Under the pieces are notes generated by a model. The model was not told the origin of the DNA. It saw only the letters and a list, made by a program, of their open reading frames with translations, and made no database searches. Shown here piece by piece: positions 28,040 to 36,573 of a DNA stretch of 64,000 nt. The translations under genes were made by a program, and so were the position numbers. This stretch comes from Pseudomonas sp. LRP2-20 (GTDB taxonomy: Bacteria > Pseudomonadota > Gammaproteobacteria > Pseudomonadales > Pseudomonadaceae): the NCBI RefSeq assembly GCF_024349685.1, contig NZ_AP025944.1, positions 4,780,001 to 4,844,000 of the forward strand. The letters are read 5' to 3'. How positions within the stretch are numbered: the stretch's first letter is position 1; each line of letters opens with the position of its first letter.

Positions 28040-29185
28040 TCAAAGGCAAGTGCCAAGCACGCGTACCAGCTGCTGGGCTCTTGGATCCATGAGCACGTAG
28101 GGGCCAAGGGTATTGACCACGAAACCGAAGGCCACGTCGTGCTCCGGGTCGGCGAAACCGACCGAGCCACCAGCCCCTGGATGGCCGAAGGCCCGGGCGC
28201 CGAGGCCAAAGGTGGCGTTGGCCACATCGGGCTGGTCGAGCATGCAACCCAGGCCGAAACGGGTCTGGGTCAACAAGGTACGGTCCTGGCCAAGGCTGTG
28301 TTCTCGGGTCAGCTCGTCGAGCAGTTCGGATTCGAGCAGGCTGCCGTCGAGCAGGCCCGCGTAGAAACCTGCCAGGCTGCGCGCATTGCCGTGGCCATTG
28401 GCCGCCGGCTGCTGCATGCGCCGCCATTCGGGCTTGTTGGTGCTGGTCAGGATCGCTGGTGGGTTGGTGAAGGCACGCGTCGACAGCGCCTCGGGTTCAC
28501 GCATGGTCACCTGTAGCAGGCGCTGGGCGGCGGCATCACCCGCGTTGCCCTTGCCACGGGCAATATGCGCCACGCGGTGGAACTCTTCGTCGGCCAGGCC
28601 GACGTGGAAGTCCAGCCCCAGCGGCCGTGCCGTACGGGCAACGATCGACTCACCCGGGCCACGGCCATCGACACGGCGGATCAGCTCGCCAATCAGCCAG
28701 CCGTAGGTGATGGCGGCATAGCCGTGTTCAGTGCCGGGCGTCCACCAGGGCGTTTCGGCGGCCAGGGCATCAACCATGGTTTGCCAGTCATACAGGGCTT
28801 GCGCCGGCAGCAACTCACGAATGGCCGGCAGGCCGGCACGGTGGCTGAGCAACTGGCGCAAGGTGATGTTCTGCTTGCCGGCCTGGGCGAACTCCGGCCA
28901 GTAGCGCGCTACCGGGGCATCCAGGGCAAGTTTGCCCTCACCCACCAGCTGCAGCGCCGTCACGGCGGTGAAGGTCTTGGTGCAGGAAAACAGGTTGGCG
29001 ATGGTATCGCTGTGCCAGGCCTGCTGGCCGTCCTTGTCGGCACTGCCCGCCCACAGATCGACCACGGTCTCGCCACCGATCTGGATGCACAGCGCAGCGC
29101 CACGCTCCTGGGGATCTTCGAACAATGCCGCAAACGCTTCACGCACCGCTTCGAACTTCAGCTCATAGTGACCCTGGATCTGCAC
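28040..29185 (-). CDS. Serine hydrolase, beta-lactamase/esterase family
   Basis: A 381-residue protein of the class C beta-lactamase/EstB fold. The catalytic SxxK is SCTK in ANLFSCTKTFTAVTALQLVGEGKL; the second-motif tyrosine lies in HGYAAITYGWLIGEL; and GHPGAGGSVGFADPEHDVAFGFV near the C terminus takes the place of the KTG-type strand. There is no signal peptide, so it is probably a cytoplasmic esterase rather than an antibiotic resistance enzyme. The GTG at 29185 is chosen because GGAGAA lies about 8 bases upstream and the sequence QIQGHYELKFEAVREAF is the usual family start. Confidence 0.85.
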   Translation of the reverse strand: MQIQGHYELKFEAVREAFAALFEDPQERGAALCIQIGGETVVDLWAGSADKDGQQAWHSDTIANLFSCTKTFTAVTALQLVGEGKLALDAPVARYWPEFAQAGKQNITLRQLLSHRAGLPAIRELLPAQALYDWQTMVDALAAETPWWTPGTEHGYAAITYGWLIGELIRRVDGRGPGESIVARTARPLGLDFHVGLADEEFHRVAHIARGKGNAGDAAAQRLLQVTMREPEALSTRAFTNPPAILTSTNKPEWRRMQQPAANGHGNARSLAGFYAGLLDGSLLESELLDELTREHSLGQDRTLLTQTRFGLGCMLDQPDVANATFGLGARAFGHPGAGGSVGFADPEHDVAFGFVVNTLGPYVLMDPRAQQLVRVLGTCL

Positions 29186-29329
29186 CCACTGTTCTCCGTA
29201 CGACCTTGCTGACAAAGGCGTGCATTGTTTCAGTAGTTGGCAGTTTTGCATACTGGGCAAGGCCGGATGGTCCGTACCGAAACCGCAGTGTCAGCCGTGC
29301 CAGGGGCGCAGAGCGCCCCTGATAGACCT

Positions 29330-31567
29330 TCAGGGGGCCTTTTTCTCCAGTACACCGCTCAACTGACCAACGGCCTGCAGGTTGCTCTTGCGCACTGCGT
29401 CGACGAACCCTGGGTAGGGCACATCCGTAATCGCCACCAGGCCCAGGTGGCCGTTCTCACCATCGAGCAAACGCCCACTGGCCGGCTGGTCGAGGTACTG
29501 GAACCAATGCACGCCCACGATCATCGGCTGTGCCAGGGCGGCCTTGAGGAAGTTACTGTAGGCCGGCCCACGGTCCTCTTCCCTTGCCACCTCAACCGGC
29601 CCCGGCCAGAACGGCCCACGATCGCGGGAACCAAACTGGAACTCGGACACCAGCACCGGCTTGTCGAGTTCGGCCAGACGAGCAAAGTCATATCCATCCT
29701 CGGGCTTGAGGGTATAGAAATTGAAACTCAGCACATCGCAGAACTCGGCGCAGGCCTTGACCGCCTCCGGTGTGCTCACGGCGTAGCGACCGCCCAGCAG
29801 CAGGTGATTGGGCGCATGCCACTTAAGCGCATCGGAAATGGTCTTGAAGTAGGTTTCGGCGAATACCTGCTGGAAATACTGGTAATCACGCTCGATTTCC
29901 GGATGTTCTGGGTCGGGCAGCGGCGCCTCGAAGCCTGGGTCTTCCATCAGCTCCCAGGCCTGCAGGTCGATGCCCCAGGCCTTGGACAACCCCTCCTGGT
30001 TGCGGTACTTGTCGCGCAGCTGCTTGAGGAAGGCGCGTTTGGCCGGCACGTCGGTGGTCAGGCGCAAGGTACCGTAGGCCAGGCCATAGCGCGCCTTGGG
30101 ATCATTGCCGGGCGCGGCCCAGGCCAGTTCGTTGTCGGCGAAATAGCCGATCAGCCACGGGTCGTCACGGTGGTCGCGCGCGGCAATGGCCACGGCGCGT
30201 TCAGTGGCCATGGCAAACCGTGGGTCGAACGGGTCAGGCATGCGGCCCCACCAGTCCATGCCGGTGCTGATGCTGGCATAGTCACCGACGATCGACAGCG
30301 GCAAGGTATAGGGCATGCGTTTGGCCTGGCCGACGGCCGGGTCGCTCCAGTTGCCCAGGGTGTTGAAGCCCCAGGCCTGCAGCCGGTCCAGCGTGTGCCC
30401 CTGCCAGCGTTCGGCATCCAATGCCAGCGGTGGGCACACGGGGGTGGCTTGCCCCTCCACGGCTGGCGGGCAAGGTTTGCCGTAGGTGCGCTGGATGTTG
30501 GCGGCATAGAAGTCGAACCAGCGCCCCTGCTTGAAACTGCGCCCTTGCGACGAGGCGTTGCCATCGTCGTTATTGCCTTCACCATAAAAGGCCGTGAGTG
30601 CGTCGCCTTCACCTGGCAAGGCCTTGAACATCCCCTCGCGGCCGGCAACGTAGGTGCGCCCGCCATCGGCGGCCACGGCATTGACGCCGAGGGAAAAGAA
30701 CGGATGGCCTTGCGGCGTGACCAGGTACCAGCGACCTTCGCGCTTTTCGGTGCGGAAAAAACCCTTGGCTGCGAACGCCGGCCCGGCCAGCAAGCCACCG
30801 TAGCTGTCCAGTTGTAGCTTCTGACGATCGGCCAACCAGCCCTTGAGCTGCTGTTGTTCACGGCTGTCGGCGGCCTTGAGTTGCTCGTCGTTGACGATCT
30901 TCTCGGGCCAATGCCCCCGGGTGGATTGGCCGTAGGCATCGATCAACTCGTGGTAGGCCGCCTGGTAGGCCTGGTCGTCGTCCTGGATGCCGACCTTTTC
31001 GATCAGCAGGTTCTGCGCCACCTTCGGGTTGGGTATGGTCAGGCTGACGGCCACCACCTGCTTGAGGTCAACCTCGCCGGCACTGCTGGTCAACAGTAAC
31101 CGTTGCCCTTCGTAGGCCCATGGCATGGGCGGGCCGGCACGCATGCCCTGGCTCAGCGGCGAACTGGCCTTGAGCGGCACCATGACGGTTTGCGCAGGCC
31201 CTGCAGGTAGGTCGATACGGCTGGTCAGCGTGCGCCCATCGCTGCCGAGCACCGTGACGTCGACGGTCAATGCCCAGTCCTGGGCGCTTTGCATGCGCAA
31301 GGTGAGGAACTGCCCGGCCGACCAGTCCCATACGCCGCTCTGCGGGCTCAGGCGCAGAGTCGGGCGTTCGACCGGATTGAACACCACCCGCCTGAGCACC
31401 TCGCCTTCGGCCGTCTGCTCCGCGTTGTACTGCGGCATGCCGGTGCCTTCGGTCACCACATTGACCACCGAGGCCGGGCGAACGAAGCTGAACAGCGTCT
31501 GCTGCCCGGCCAGCAAAGGCGTGCTGAACAGCAGGGTAAGTACCACGGGCAAGGTGCGGCGGAACAT
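29330..31567 (-). CDS. Secreted agarase-like glycoside hydrolase
   Basis: A 745-residue exported enzyme. The signal peptide (MFRRTLPVVLTLLFSTPLLA) is followed by a ~230-residue beta-sandwich carbohydrate-binding-like region and then a clan GH-A TIM barrel. The candidate acid/base Glu is in IGYFADNELAWAAPG and the candidate nucleophile Glu in KPVLVSEFQFGSRDRGPFWPGP. Upstream loops (FFSLGVNAV; LDRLQAWGFNTLGNWSD) resemble beta-agarases. The true substrate in this soil bacterium is unclear. The ATG at 31567 is preceded by AAGGAGAG about 12 bases upstream. Confidence 0.82.
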   Translation of the reverse strand: MFRRTLPVVLTLLFSTPLLAGQQTLFSFVRPASVVNVVTEGTGMPQYNAEQTAEGEVLRRVVFNPVERPTLRLSPQSGVWDWSAGQFLTLRMQSAQDWALTVDVTVLGSDGRTLTSRIDLPAGPAQTVMVPLKASSPLSQGMRAGPPMPWAYEGQRLLLTSSAGEVDLKQVVAVSLTIPNPKVAQNLLIEKVGIQDDDQAYQAAYHELIDAYGQSTRGHWPEKIVNDEQLKAADSREQQQLKGWLADRQKLQLDSYGGLLAGPAFAAKGFFRTEKREGRWYLVTPQGHPFFSLGVNAVAADGGRTYVAGREGMFKALPGEGDALTAFYGEGNNDDGNASSQGRSFKQGRWFDFYAANIQRTYGKPCPPAVEGQATPVCPPLALDAERWQGHTLDRLQAWGFNTLGNWSDPAVGQAKRMPYTLPLSIVGDYASISTGMDWWGRMPDPFDPRFAMATERAVAIAARDHRDDPWLIGYFADNELAWAAPGNDPKARYGLAYGTLRLTTDVPAKRAFLKQLRDKYRNQEGLSKAWGIDLQAWELMEDPGFEAPLPDPEHPEIERDYQYFQQVFAETYFKTISDALKWHAPNHLLLGGRYAVSTPEAVKACAEFCDVLSFNFYTLKPEDGYDFARLAELDKPVLVSEFQFGSRDRGPFWPGPVEVAREEDRGPAYSNFLKAALAQPMIVGVHWFQYLDQPASGRLLDGENGHLGLVAITDVPYPGFVDAVRKSNLQAVGQLSGVLEKKAP

Positions 31568-31648
31568 AAGGCTGGGGCTCTCCTTCCAGGCCCTCATGGG
31601 CCCGCGACTGAGTAATGGACAACGGGCCGGCGCATCGTGCTTCGGCCG

Positions 31649-33793
31649 TCAGGAAATCTCCCGCCGGAAAGGCGGCAGCGCATTGAGAATAGCCTTGCCG
31701 TAGCGCTGCGTGACCAGTCGCCGATCCAGCAAGGTGATGACGCCGCGATCCTGCTCGGTACGCAGCAGGCGACCGCAGGCCTGAATCAGGCGCAGCGAGG
31801 CGTCGGGCACGGCAATTTCCATGAACGGGTTGCCGCCACGGGCTTCGATCCATTCGGCCAGGGCCGCCTCGACCGGGTCGTCGGGCACGGCGAAGGGGAT
31901 CTTGGCGATGACCACGTGTTCACAATAGGCGCCTGGCAGGTCGACACCCTCGGCGAAGCTGGCCAGGCCGAACAGCACACTGTGCTGACCATCGTCGACC
32001 CGTGCCTTGTGCTTGTTCAGGGTTTCCTGCTTGGACAGATTGCCCTGGATCAGCACCAGCTTGCGCCAGTCGCGATCCAGGCCGTCGAACACTTCCTGCA
32101 TCTGCTTGCGCGAAGAGAACAGCACCAGCGCACCGCGGGCATCTGCGACGATGTTCGGCAGTTCACGAATGATCGCCGCAGTGTGCGCTGCCGCGTCGCG
32201 CGGATCGGCCTTGAGGTCGGGGACCCGCAACAGGCCGGCATCGCCGTGCACGAACGGGCTTGGGACCACGCAGGTGACGGCATCGCGGGGCAACCCCGAG
32301 CGCATGCGGAAGCGGTCGAACTTGCCCAGTGCAGTCAGCGTGGCCGAGGTCACCAGGGCGCCATGGGCGACACTCCAGAGGCTGCGCCGCAGCATCTCGG
32401 CGGCGAGAATCGGGCTGGCATTGACCTCGATGTCGAACAGCGCGCCGCTTTCCGCCAGGGTCAGCCAACGCGCCATGGGCGGGCTGTCTTCCGGGTCTTC
32501 GGCGGTGAACGCGGTCCACAGCTCCCAGTTGCCCTGGGCACGGGTGACCAAGCTGCCGAACAGTGGGTACCACTCTTCGGCCTGGTGGCTGGCGATGCCG
32601 ATGTTGACCTCACCGTCCATGCCTTCCTTGAGCAAGTCGGCCAGGCGGGTGAACAGGTCGTTGAGGCGGGCGAAGCCCTTTTTCAGTTCGATGCCGACTT
32701 CGCGGATCTGCTCCGGTACCACGCCACCTTCAAAGCGGTAACGCGGGCGCTCGCGGCCTTCGGTGTCCTCGCTCGGGCGGAAGTCGGCGACCTGCTCGCA
32801 CAGGGTGAACATGAACTGCTGCTGGGTGCGCACTTCCCGTGCCAGCTCCGGCACCTGCTCGATGTACTTGCCCAGGTCGCCCGGCAACGGGTGCTGGGCC
32901 AGCAGCTTGGTGAGGTTCTTGGCAGTCTGCTCCAGCCAGTCGGCAGTGGAGCGCAGGCGCGAATAATGGGCGAAGTGGCCGATGGCCTTGTCTGGCAGGT
33001 GGTGACCTTCGTCGAACACGTACAGGGTGTCGCGCGGGTCAGGCAGCACCGCGCCACCGCCCAGGGCCAGGTCGGCCAGGACCATGTCGTGGTTGGTGAC
33101 GATCACATCGACCTTGCCCATGCCTTCGCGGGCCTTGTAGAACACGCACTGCTGGAAGTTCGGGCAGTGGCGGCCGGTGCACTGGCTGTGGTCAGTGGTC
33201 AGGCGCGCCCAGTCCTGGTCCTCGATGGCCTCCGACCAGCTGTCGCGGTCGCCGTCCCAACGGTTGCCGGCGAGCTTTTCGATCATGCTGTTGAACAGCT
33301 TCTGACTGCGCTCGTCGACCTCGATGTGGAAGCCTTCTTCCTCGAACAGCTGAGCGGTGGCCGACTGTGCATGCCCCTCCTGCAGCAGGATGTCCAGCTT
33401 GGACAGGCACAGGTAACGACCGCGACCCTTGGCCAGGGCGAAGCTGAAGTTCAGGCCGCTGTTACGCATCAGGTCCGGCAGGTCCTTGATGACGATCTGC
33501 TCCTGCAAGGCCACGGTCGCGGTGGCAATCACCAGGCGCTTGCCGGCGGCCTTGGCGGCCGGGATAGCGGCCAGCGCGTAGGCGACCGTCTTGCCGGTAC
33601 CGGTGCCCGCCTCCACCGCAACCACGGCGGGTTCGCCGGCGCGGCGGCCTTCGTCGTCACAGGCGATGTCGCCGAGCACCTTGGCCACTTCGGCGATCAT
33701 CAGGCGCTGGCCATACCGCGGCTTGAGGCTCTTGGCTTCGAGAAAACGCGTGTAGGCGCCCTGGATGGTGGCTTTGAGTTCGTTGCTGATCAT
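31649..33793 (-). CDS. dinG: ATP-dependent DNA helicase DinG
   Basis: A 714-residue XPD-like superfamily 2 helicase that unwinds DNA 5'-3' and resolves R-loops and damaged forks. Walker A is VEAGTGTGKTVAYALAA and Walker B is YVFDEGHHLPD (DEGH). The iron-sulphur ligands are the Cys in GRYLCLSKL and three in SQCTGRHCPNFQQCVFYKA. Motif VI is QACGRLLRTEQDRGVITLLDRR. Length equals the E. coli protein. I see no clear LexA box in the short upstream region. Confidence 0.96.
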   Translation of the reverse strand: MISNELKATIQGAYTRFLEAKSLKPRYGQRLMIAEVAKVLGDIACDDEGRRAGEPAVVAVEAGTGTGKTVAYALAAIPAAKAAGKRLVIATATVALQEQIVIKDLPDLMRNSGLNFSFALAKGRGRYLCLSKLDILLQEGHAQSATAQLFEEEGFHIEVDERSQKLFNSMIEKLAGNRWDGDRDSWSEAIEDQDWARLTTDHSQCTGRHCPNFQQCVFYKAREGMGKVDVIVTNHDMVLADLALGGGAVLPDPRDTLYVFDEGHHLPDKAIGHFAHYSRLRSTADWLEQTAKNLTKLLAQHPLPGDLGKYIEQVPELAREVRTQQQFMFTLCEQVADFRPSEDTEGRERPRYRFEGGVVPEQIREVGIELKKGFARLNDLFTRLADLLKEGMDGEVNIGIASHQAEEWYPLFGSLVTRAQGNWELWTAFTAEDPEDSPPMARWLTLAESGALFDIEVNASPILAAEMLRRSLWSVAHGALVTSATLTALGKFDRFRMRSGLPRDAVTCVVPSPFVHGDAGLLRVPDLKADPRDAAAHTAAIIRELPNIVADARGALVLFSSRKQMQEVFDGLDRDWRKLVLIQGNLSKQETLNKHKARVDDGQHSVLFGLASFAEGVDLPGAYCEHVVIAKIPFAVPDDPVEAALAEWIEARGGNPFMEIAVPDASLRLIQACGRLLRTEQDRGVITLLDRRLVTQRYGKAILNALPPFRREIS

Positions 33794-33891
33794 GGTCTGC
33801 AGGCGCCCGGAGGGCTGGATATATTTTCAGTGTTTCACATGGGGCGGCTATCATACCCCGCTATTGCCCTTTGTGCCGCATGGAGATCCGG

Positions 33892-34356
33892 ATGCTAGCC
33901 TTTGCCCTGCCCTACACCCTGCATGTCCTCGCCGCCCTGGTATGGGTCGGCGGCATGTTCTTCGCCTGGCTGGTACTGCGCCCGGCAACGGTTGCAGCCC
34001 TTGACGGGCCTGCCCGCCTGCGCCTGTGGGTGGAAGTTTTCCGACGCTTCTTCGTCTGGGTCTGGCTGGCCGTGGCGATTTTGGCGATAAGTGGTATCGG
34101 CATGTTGCACATGCGCTTCAGCGGCTTCGAGACTGCGCCCAAATATGTGCAGGTGATGATTGGCGGCGGGATTGCCATGTTCGCGCTGTTCATGCGCATC
34201 CAGGCTTTGCTGCTGCCGGAACTGAAGGCAGCGGTGCAGGCTGAAGACTGGCCGGCGGGCGCTGCGGTGCTCGGACGCATTCGGCGGATGGTGGGGATCA
34301 ACCTGCTGCTGGGCTTGGCCGTCGTTGCAGTGGCCAGTTCACGGCTGTTGATGTGA
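33892..34356 (+). CDS. CopD-like four-helix membrane protein
   Basis: A 154-residue inner-membrane protein with four predicted helices. The first (LPYTLHVLAALVWVGGMFFAWLVLRP) carries the His and HxxxxxxWxGG pattern of CopD/cytochrome b561-like proteins; later helices are VWLAVAILAISGIGMLHM, YVQVMIGGGIAMFALFMRIQAL and GINLLLGLAVVAVASSRLL. It may bind haem or copper. A GGAG six bases upstream of the ATG at 33892 decides the start over two earlier codons. Divergent from dinG. Confidence 0.82.
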   Translation: MLAFALPYTLHVLAALVWVGGMFFAWLVLRPATVAALDGPARLRLWVEVFRRFFVWVWLAVAILAISGIGMLHMRFSGFETAPKYVQVMIGGGIAMFALFMRIQALLLPELKAAVQAEDWPAGAAVLGRIRRMVGINLLLGLAVVAVASSRLLM

Positions 34357-34379
34357 GGGGTTCTCCGCGGCATTTTAAG

Positions 34380-34620
34380 TGCCTGCGAGATCGAGCGCCG
34401 CCCGCGCGGCGCATCGCGAGCTGCGCTCGCTCCTACGTTTGTTTCTGGCCAGTTATTCCTGGGGAATTTGCGCGCGAACGCCTTGGCGCCTGACTCGATA
34501 TCAAGTCGTACAAACCAGGCGGTCGCGCGCGCCTGTCACTGGCATTACTGGCCCGAAACAAACGTAGGAGCGAGCGCAGCTCGCGATGCGCCGCGCGGGC
34601 GGCGCTCGATCTCGCAGGCA
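34380..34620 (+). repeat. 240-bp imperfect palindromic repeat, copy 1
   Basis: About 60-base arms (TGCCTGCGAGATCGAGCGCC ... GCGCTCGATCTCGCAGGCA) are inverse complements and enclose a ~120-base core centred on GACTCGATATCAAGTC that is itself imperfectly palindromic. The same element occurs at 39146, 41948 and 61416, all in one orientation. The open frames through it, in both strands, recur at every copy and are not genes. Confidence 0.9.
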
Positions 34621-34643
34621 CCACAGATCCAAAGGCTTGCCCC

Positions 34644-35402
34644 TCAGAGGCGCTGCAGGACCAGTTCACCCTCGGCACCTGCAAGCCCAGGCTGCCCCTC
34701 CTGCCCAGGTCGGCCATTGGCCCCGGCACCGGTGCGATACACCAGGCAGCCCTTGCTTGCCCCGCCTTTACCGGCCTTGCCGGCAGCTCCGGCCTTGCCC
34801 GGCGCACCACCATCCAGGCGTACCACGATGCGCTCCTGCGGGAAGCCCTGCGGCAGGCTCAGGCGAATCCGCCCACCAGGCGCACCATCATGCCCGTTGC
34901 CACCATCATCGCCATTCGCCCCTGGGCTTGCCTGGCCCCAAGTGCAACCGCCAGCCTGGCCATTGGCGCCATCAAGGCCCACGTAACCTGGCGCCCCGGC
35001 ACCACCTCGGGCATCAATGGCCAGCCGCTCGGCATCGACCGCGGCGAGCTTCAAATCCAGGCTGCGCCCAGAGCGGGCAGCCCGTTCATAGGTGCCGGGC
35101 GCCCCTGGCGCGCTGATCTCGCTGCCCTCACCCAGCACAGCACTGCGTACATCGATGAGCAGCGGTGCTTCGGCAGGTGCAACGGCAATCCGTGCATCGC
35201 GGCCCAGTTGCAGATGATCGACCTTCAGTTCGGTCAAGCTAGCCGGCAACAGCAAAGTCGCCGAATCCGCCACGCGCAATTGCTCCAGGTGCACGCTGGC
35301 CGACTTGTTCGGCAGGCGCAGCATGGAATGGGAGGCAACCTCCAGGCTCTGCGCCTGGGTCATGGGCGCAGCCAATAGCGCCAGCAACATCAATTTACGC
35401 AT
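34644..35402 (-). CDS. Exported collagen-like Gly-X-Y protein
   Basis: A 252-residue exported protein. The signal peptide (MRKLMLLALLAAPMTQAQS) is followed by about 110 residues of beta-rich sequence (VHLEQLRVADSATLLLPASLTELKVDHLQLG). Two glycine-rich blocks then follow: GGAGAPGYVGLDGANGQAGG with GANGDDGGNGHDGAPGG, and GGAPGKAGAAGKAGKGG with GANGRPGQEGQPGLAGAEG. These are short collagen-like Gly-X-Y runs. Two cysteines (GGCTW and KGCLVYR) flank them. The start at 35402 has GGAGG 10 bases upstream and overlaps the upstream DUF1145 gene by 8 bases, so the two form an operon. Function unknown. Confidence 0.82.
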   Translation of the reverse strand: MRKLMLLALLAAPMTQAQSLEVASHSMLRLPNKSASVHLEQLRVADSATLLLPASLTELKVDHLQLGRDARIAVAPAEAPLLIDVRSAVLGEGSEISAPGAPGTYERAARSGRSLDLKLAAVDAERLAIDARGGAGAPGYVGLDGANGQAGGCTWGQASPGANGDDGGNGHDGAPGGRIRLSLPQGFPQERIVVRLDGGAPGKAGAAGKAGKGGASKGCLVYRTGAGANGRPGQEGQPGLAGAEGELVLQRL

Positions 35403-35670
35403 GGCGAGGCGCCTCCTGCGGACGGGGAATGGACATGACATGAAAGATACCGGTCAGCAGGATCTGCAACCGGTCGAACCAGCGATGGCTGCGGCCACGC
35501 AGGCTGCCATTGAAAAACAGCACTTCAAGAAAATGCAGGCTCAGCACAAGAATCCCAAGCGCATTGATCAGCAGATTCAACGGCAGCGGTTGCGGCATCA
35601 TCAGATTGAACAGCACCACGCCCCAGAACGCCACGGTGAGGACCTTGCCCAGGCCCAGGATGAATTTCAT
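35395..35670 (-). CDS. DUF1145 family membrane protein
   Basis: A 91-residue protein with two transmembrane helices (VLTVAFWGVVLFNLMM and LLINALGILVLSLHFLEVLFF) and a basic C-terminal tail (RSHRWFDRLQILLTGIFHVM). This pattern, including HFLEVLFF, fits DUF1145 (YhhL-like) proteins of unknown function. It is translationally coupled to the collagen-like gene. Confidence 0.82.
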   Translation of the reverse strand: MKFILGLGKVLTVAFWGVVLFNLMMPQPLPLNLLINALGILVLSLHFLEVLFFNGSLRGRSHRWFDRLQILLTGIFHVMSIPRPQEAPRHA

Positions 35671-35771
35671 ACCCCGCCCCTACATGTCTATTTATTGTTA
35701 TGTCTACGCGGCCCGAGCAAGCGCGCCGCGCAGCCAACACTACCTGCATGCCTGGGCACACGCCAGTGCAG

Positions 35772-36488
35772 TCAGTTGAGGTGCAGGTCCACCCGTCGGT
35801 TGTGCGCACGCCCCTCTTCGGTGGCGTTGTCGGCGATCGGCTCATGGGCGCCACGGCCCTCGCTGGTCACCTTCTGCGGCGCCAGGCCCTGACTGATCAG
35901 GTACTCGGCGACACTGGCGGCACGGCGTTGGGAAAGCGCCTGGTTGTAGCTGTCGGAGCCAACGCTGTCGGTATGGCCCACCACTTTGATACGGGTAACC
36001 CCCAGTTCGTTGAGGCGCGGCAACAGGCTTTTCAGGCGCTCCTCGCTACCCGGAGTGAGGTCGGCTGAATTGAAGGCAAACATCACCTGCCCCTGGTCGT
36101 CGAGGGTGATCACCTCGGGCTTGGGCTCGGGTGCGGGCTGGGACGGCGGGTACTGCGCAAGCGGGCAGCCCATGTGGTCAACTGTGGTGTTGGCGGGGGT
36201 GTCGGGGCAGCGGTCGCGACGGTCGAAGACACCGTCGCCATCTTCGTCGCCATCCTGGGCGTAGCAGATCAGGCCACCGGCGATCGCACCCAGGGTACCG
36301 GCGCCAGCCGCCCAGCTTGAACTCTCGATGGCGCCCAGGCCACCACCTACCGCGCCGCCGAGCAGGCTGCAGATGGGCCAAGTCCTTTGATTGAGGGGCG
36401 CACTGCCGTCACTGTGGGTGGCGCAGCCTGCCAGCAGGCCGGTCACCACCAGCAACGGCAACGCCGCCTTCGACGATACACTCATCAT
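35772..36488 (-). CDS. OmpA-like lipoprotein with calcium-type repeat, copy A
   Basis: A 238-residue lipoprotein. The signal ends in VTGLLAGC. A glycine-zipper stretch follows (CSLLGGAVGGGLGAIESSSWAAGAGTLGAIAGGL), then a thrombospondin-type-3-like calcium motif (DGDEDGDGVFDRRDRCPDTP) and a C-terminal OmpA domain (MFAFNSADLTPGSEERL; VGHTDSVGSDSYNQALSQRRAASVAEYL; NRRVDLHLN) that should bind peptidoglycan. It tethers the outer membrane to the wall. It is a tandem paralogue of the next gene, 85 bp upstream. Confidence 0.9.
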   Translation of the reverse strand: MMSVSSKAALPLLVVTGLLAGCATHSDGSAPLNQRTWPICSLLGGAVGGGLGAIESSSWAAGAGTLGAIAGGLICYAQDGDEDGDGVFDRRDRCPDTPANTTVDHMGCPLAQYPPSQPAPEPKPEVITLDDQGQVMFAFNSADLTPGSEERLKSLLPRLNELGVTRIKVVGHTDSVGSDSYNQALSQRRAASVAEYLISQGLAPQKVTSEGRGAHEPIADNATEEGRAHNRRVDLHLN

Positions 36489-36535
36489 GAATGCTCCTGT
36501 GTCATCGGCCGCAACCGGCTAACAGGATTAAAGAC

Positions 36536-36566
36536 GCGCCCGCGCCACTTCTCAAGGCGCGGGCGC
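36536..36566 (-). terminator. Terminator between the OmpA-like paralogues
   Basis: GCGCCCGCGCC (36536-36546) pairs with GGCGCGGGCGC (36556-36566) around a 9-base loop. On the minus strand it is followed by GTCTTTAATCC. It starts 7 bases after the stop codon of the upstream paralogue and should limit read-through into copy A. Confidence 0.7.
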
Positions 36567-36573
36567 CGGGACG

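Noticed and set aside
28040..29185. Beta-lactamase conferring antibiotic resistance
   Set aside because: There is no signal peptide and the KTG motif is replaced; it fits cytoplasmic EstB-type esterases.
31637..33898. A 753-codon open frame on the plus strand opposite dinG
   Set aside because: Its composition (very His/Gln/Val-rich with no domain) is that of an antisense shadow; dinG on the other strand has all motifs.
34379..34813. Short Arg/Ala-rich proteins ([25 protein letters not shown]) repeated at four places
   Set aside because: They are translations of the palindromic repeats, appear on both strands at each copy, and have no ribosome-binding sites.
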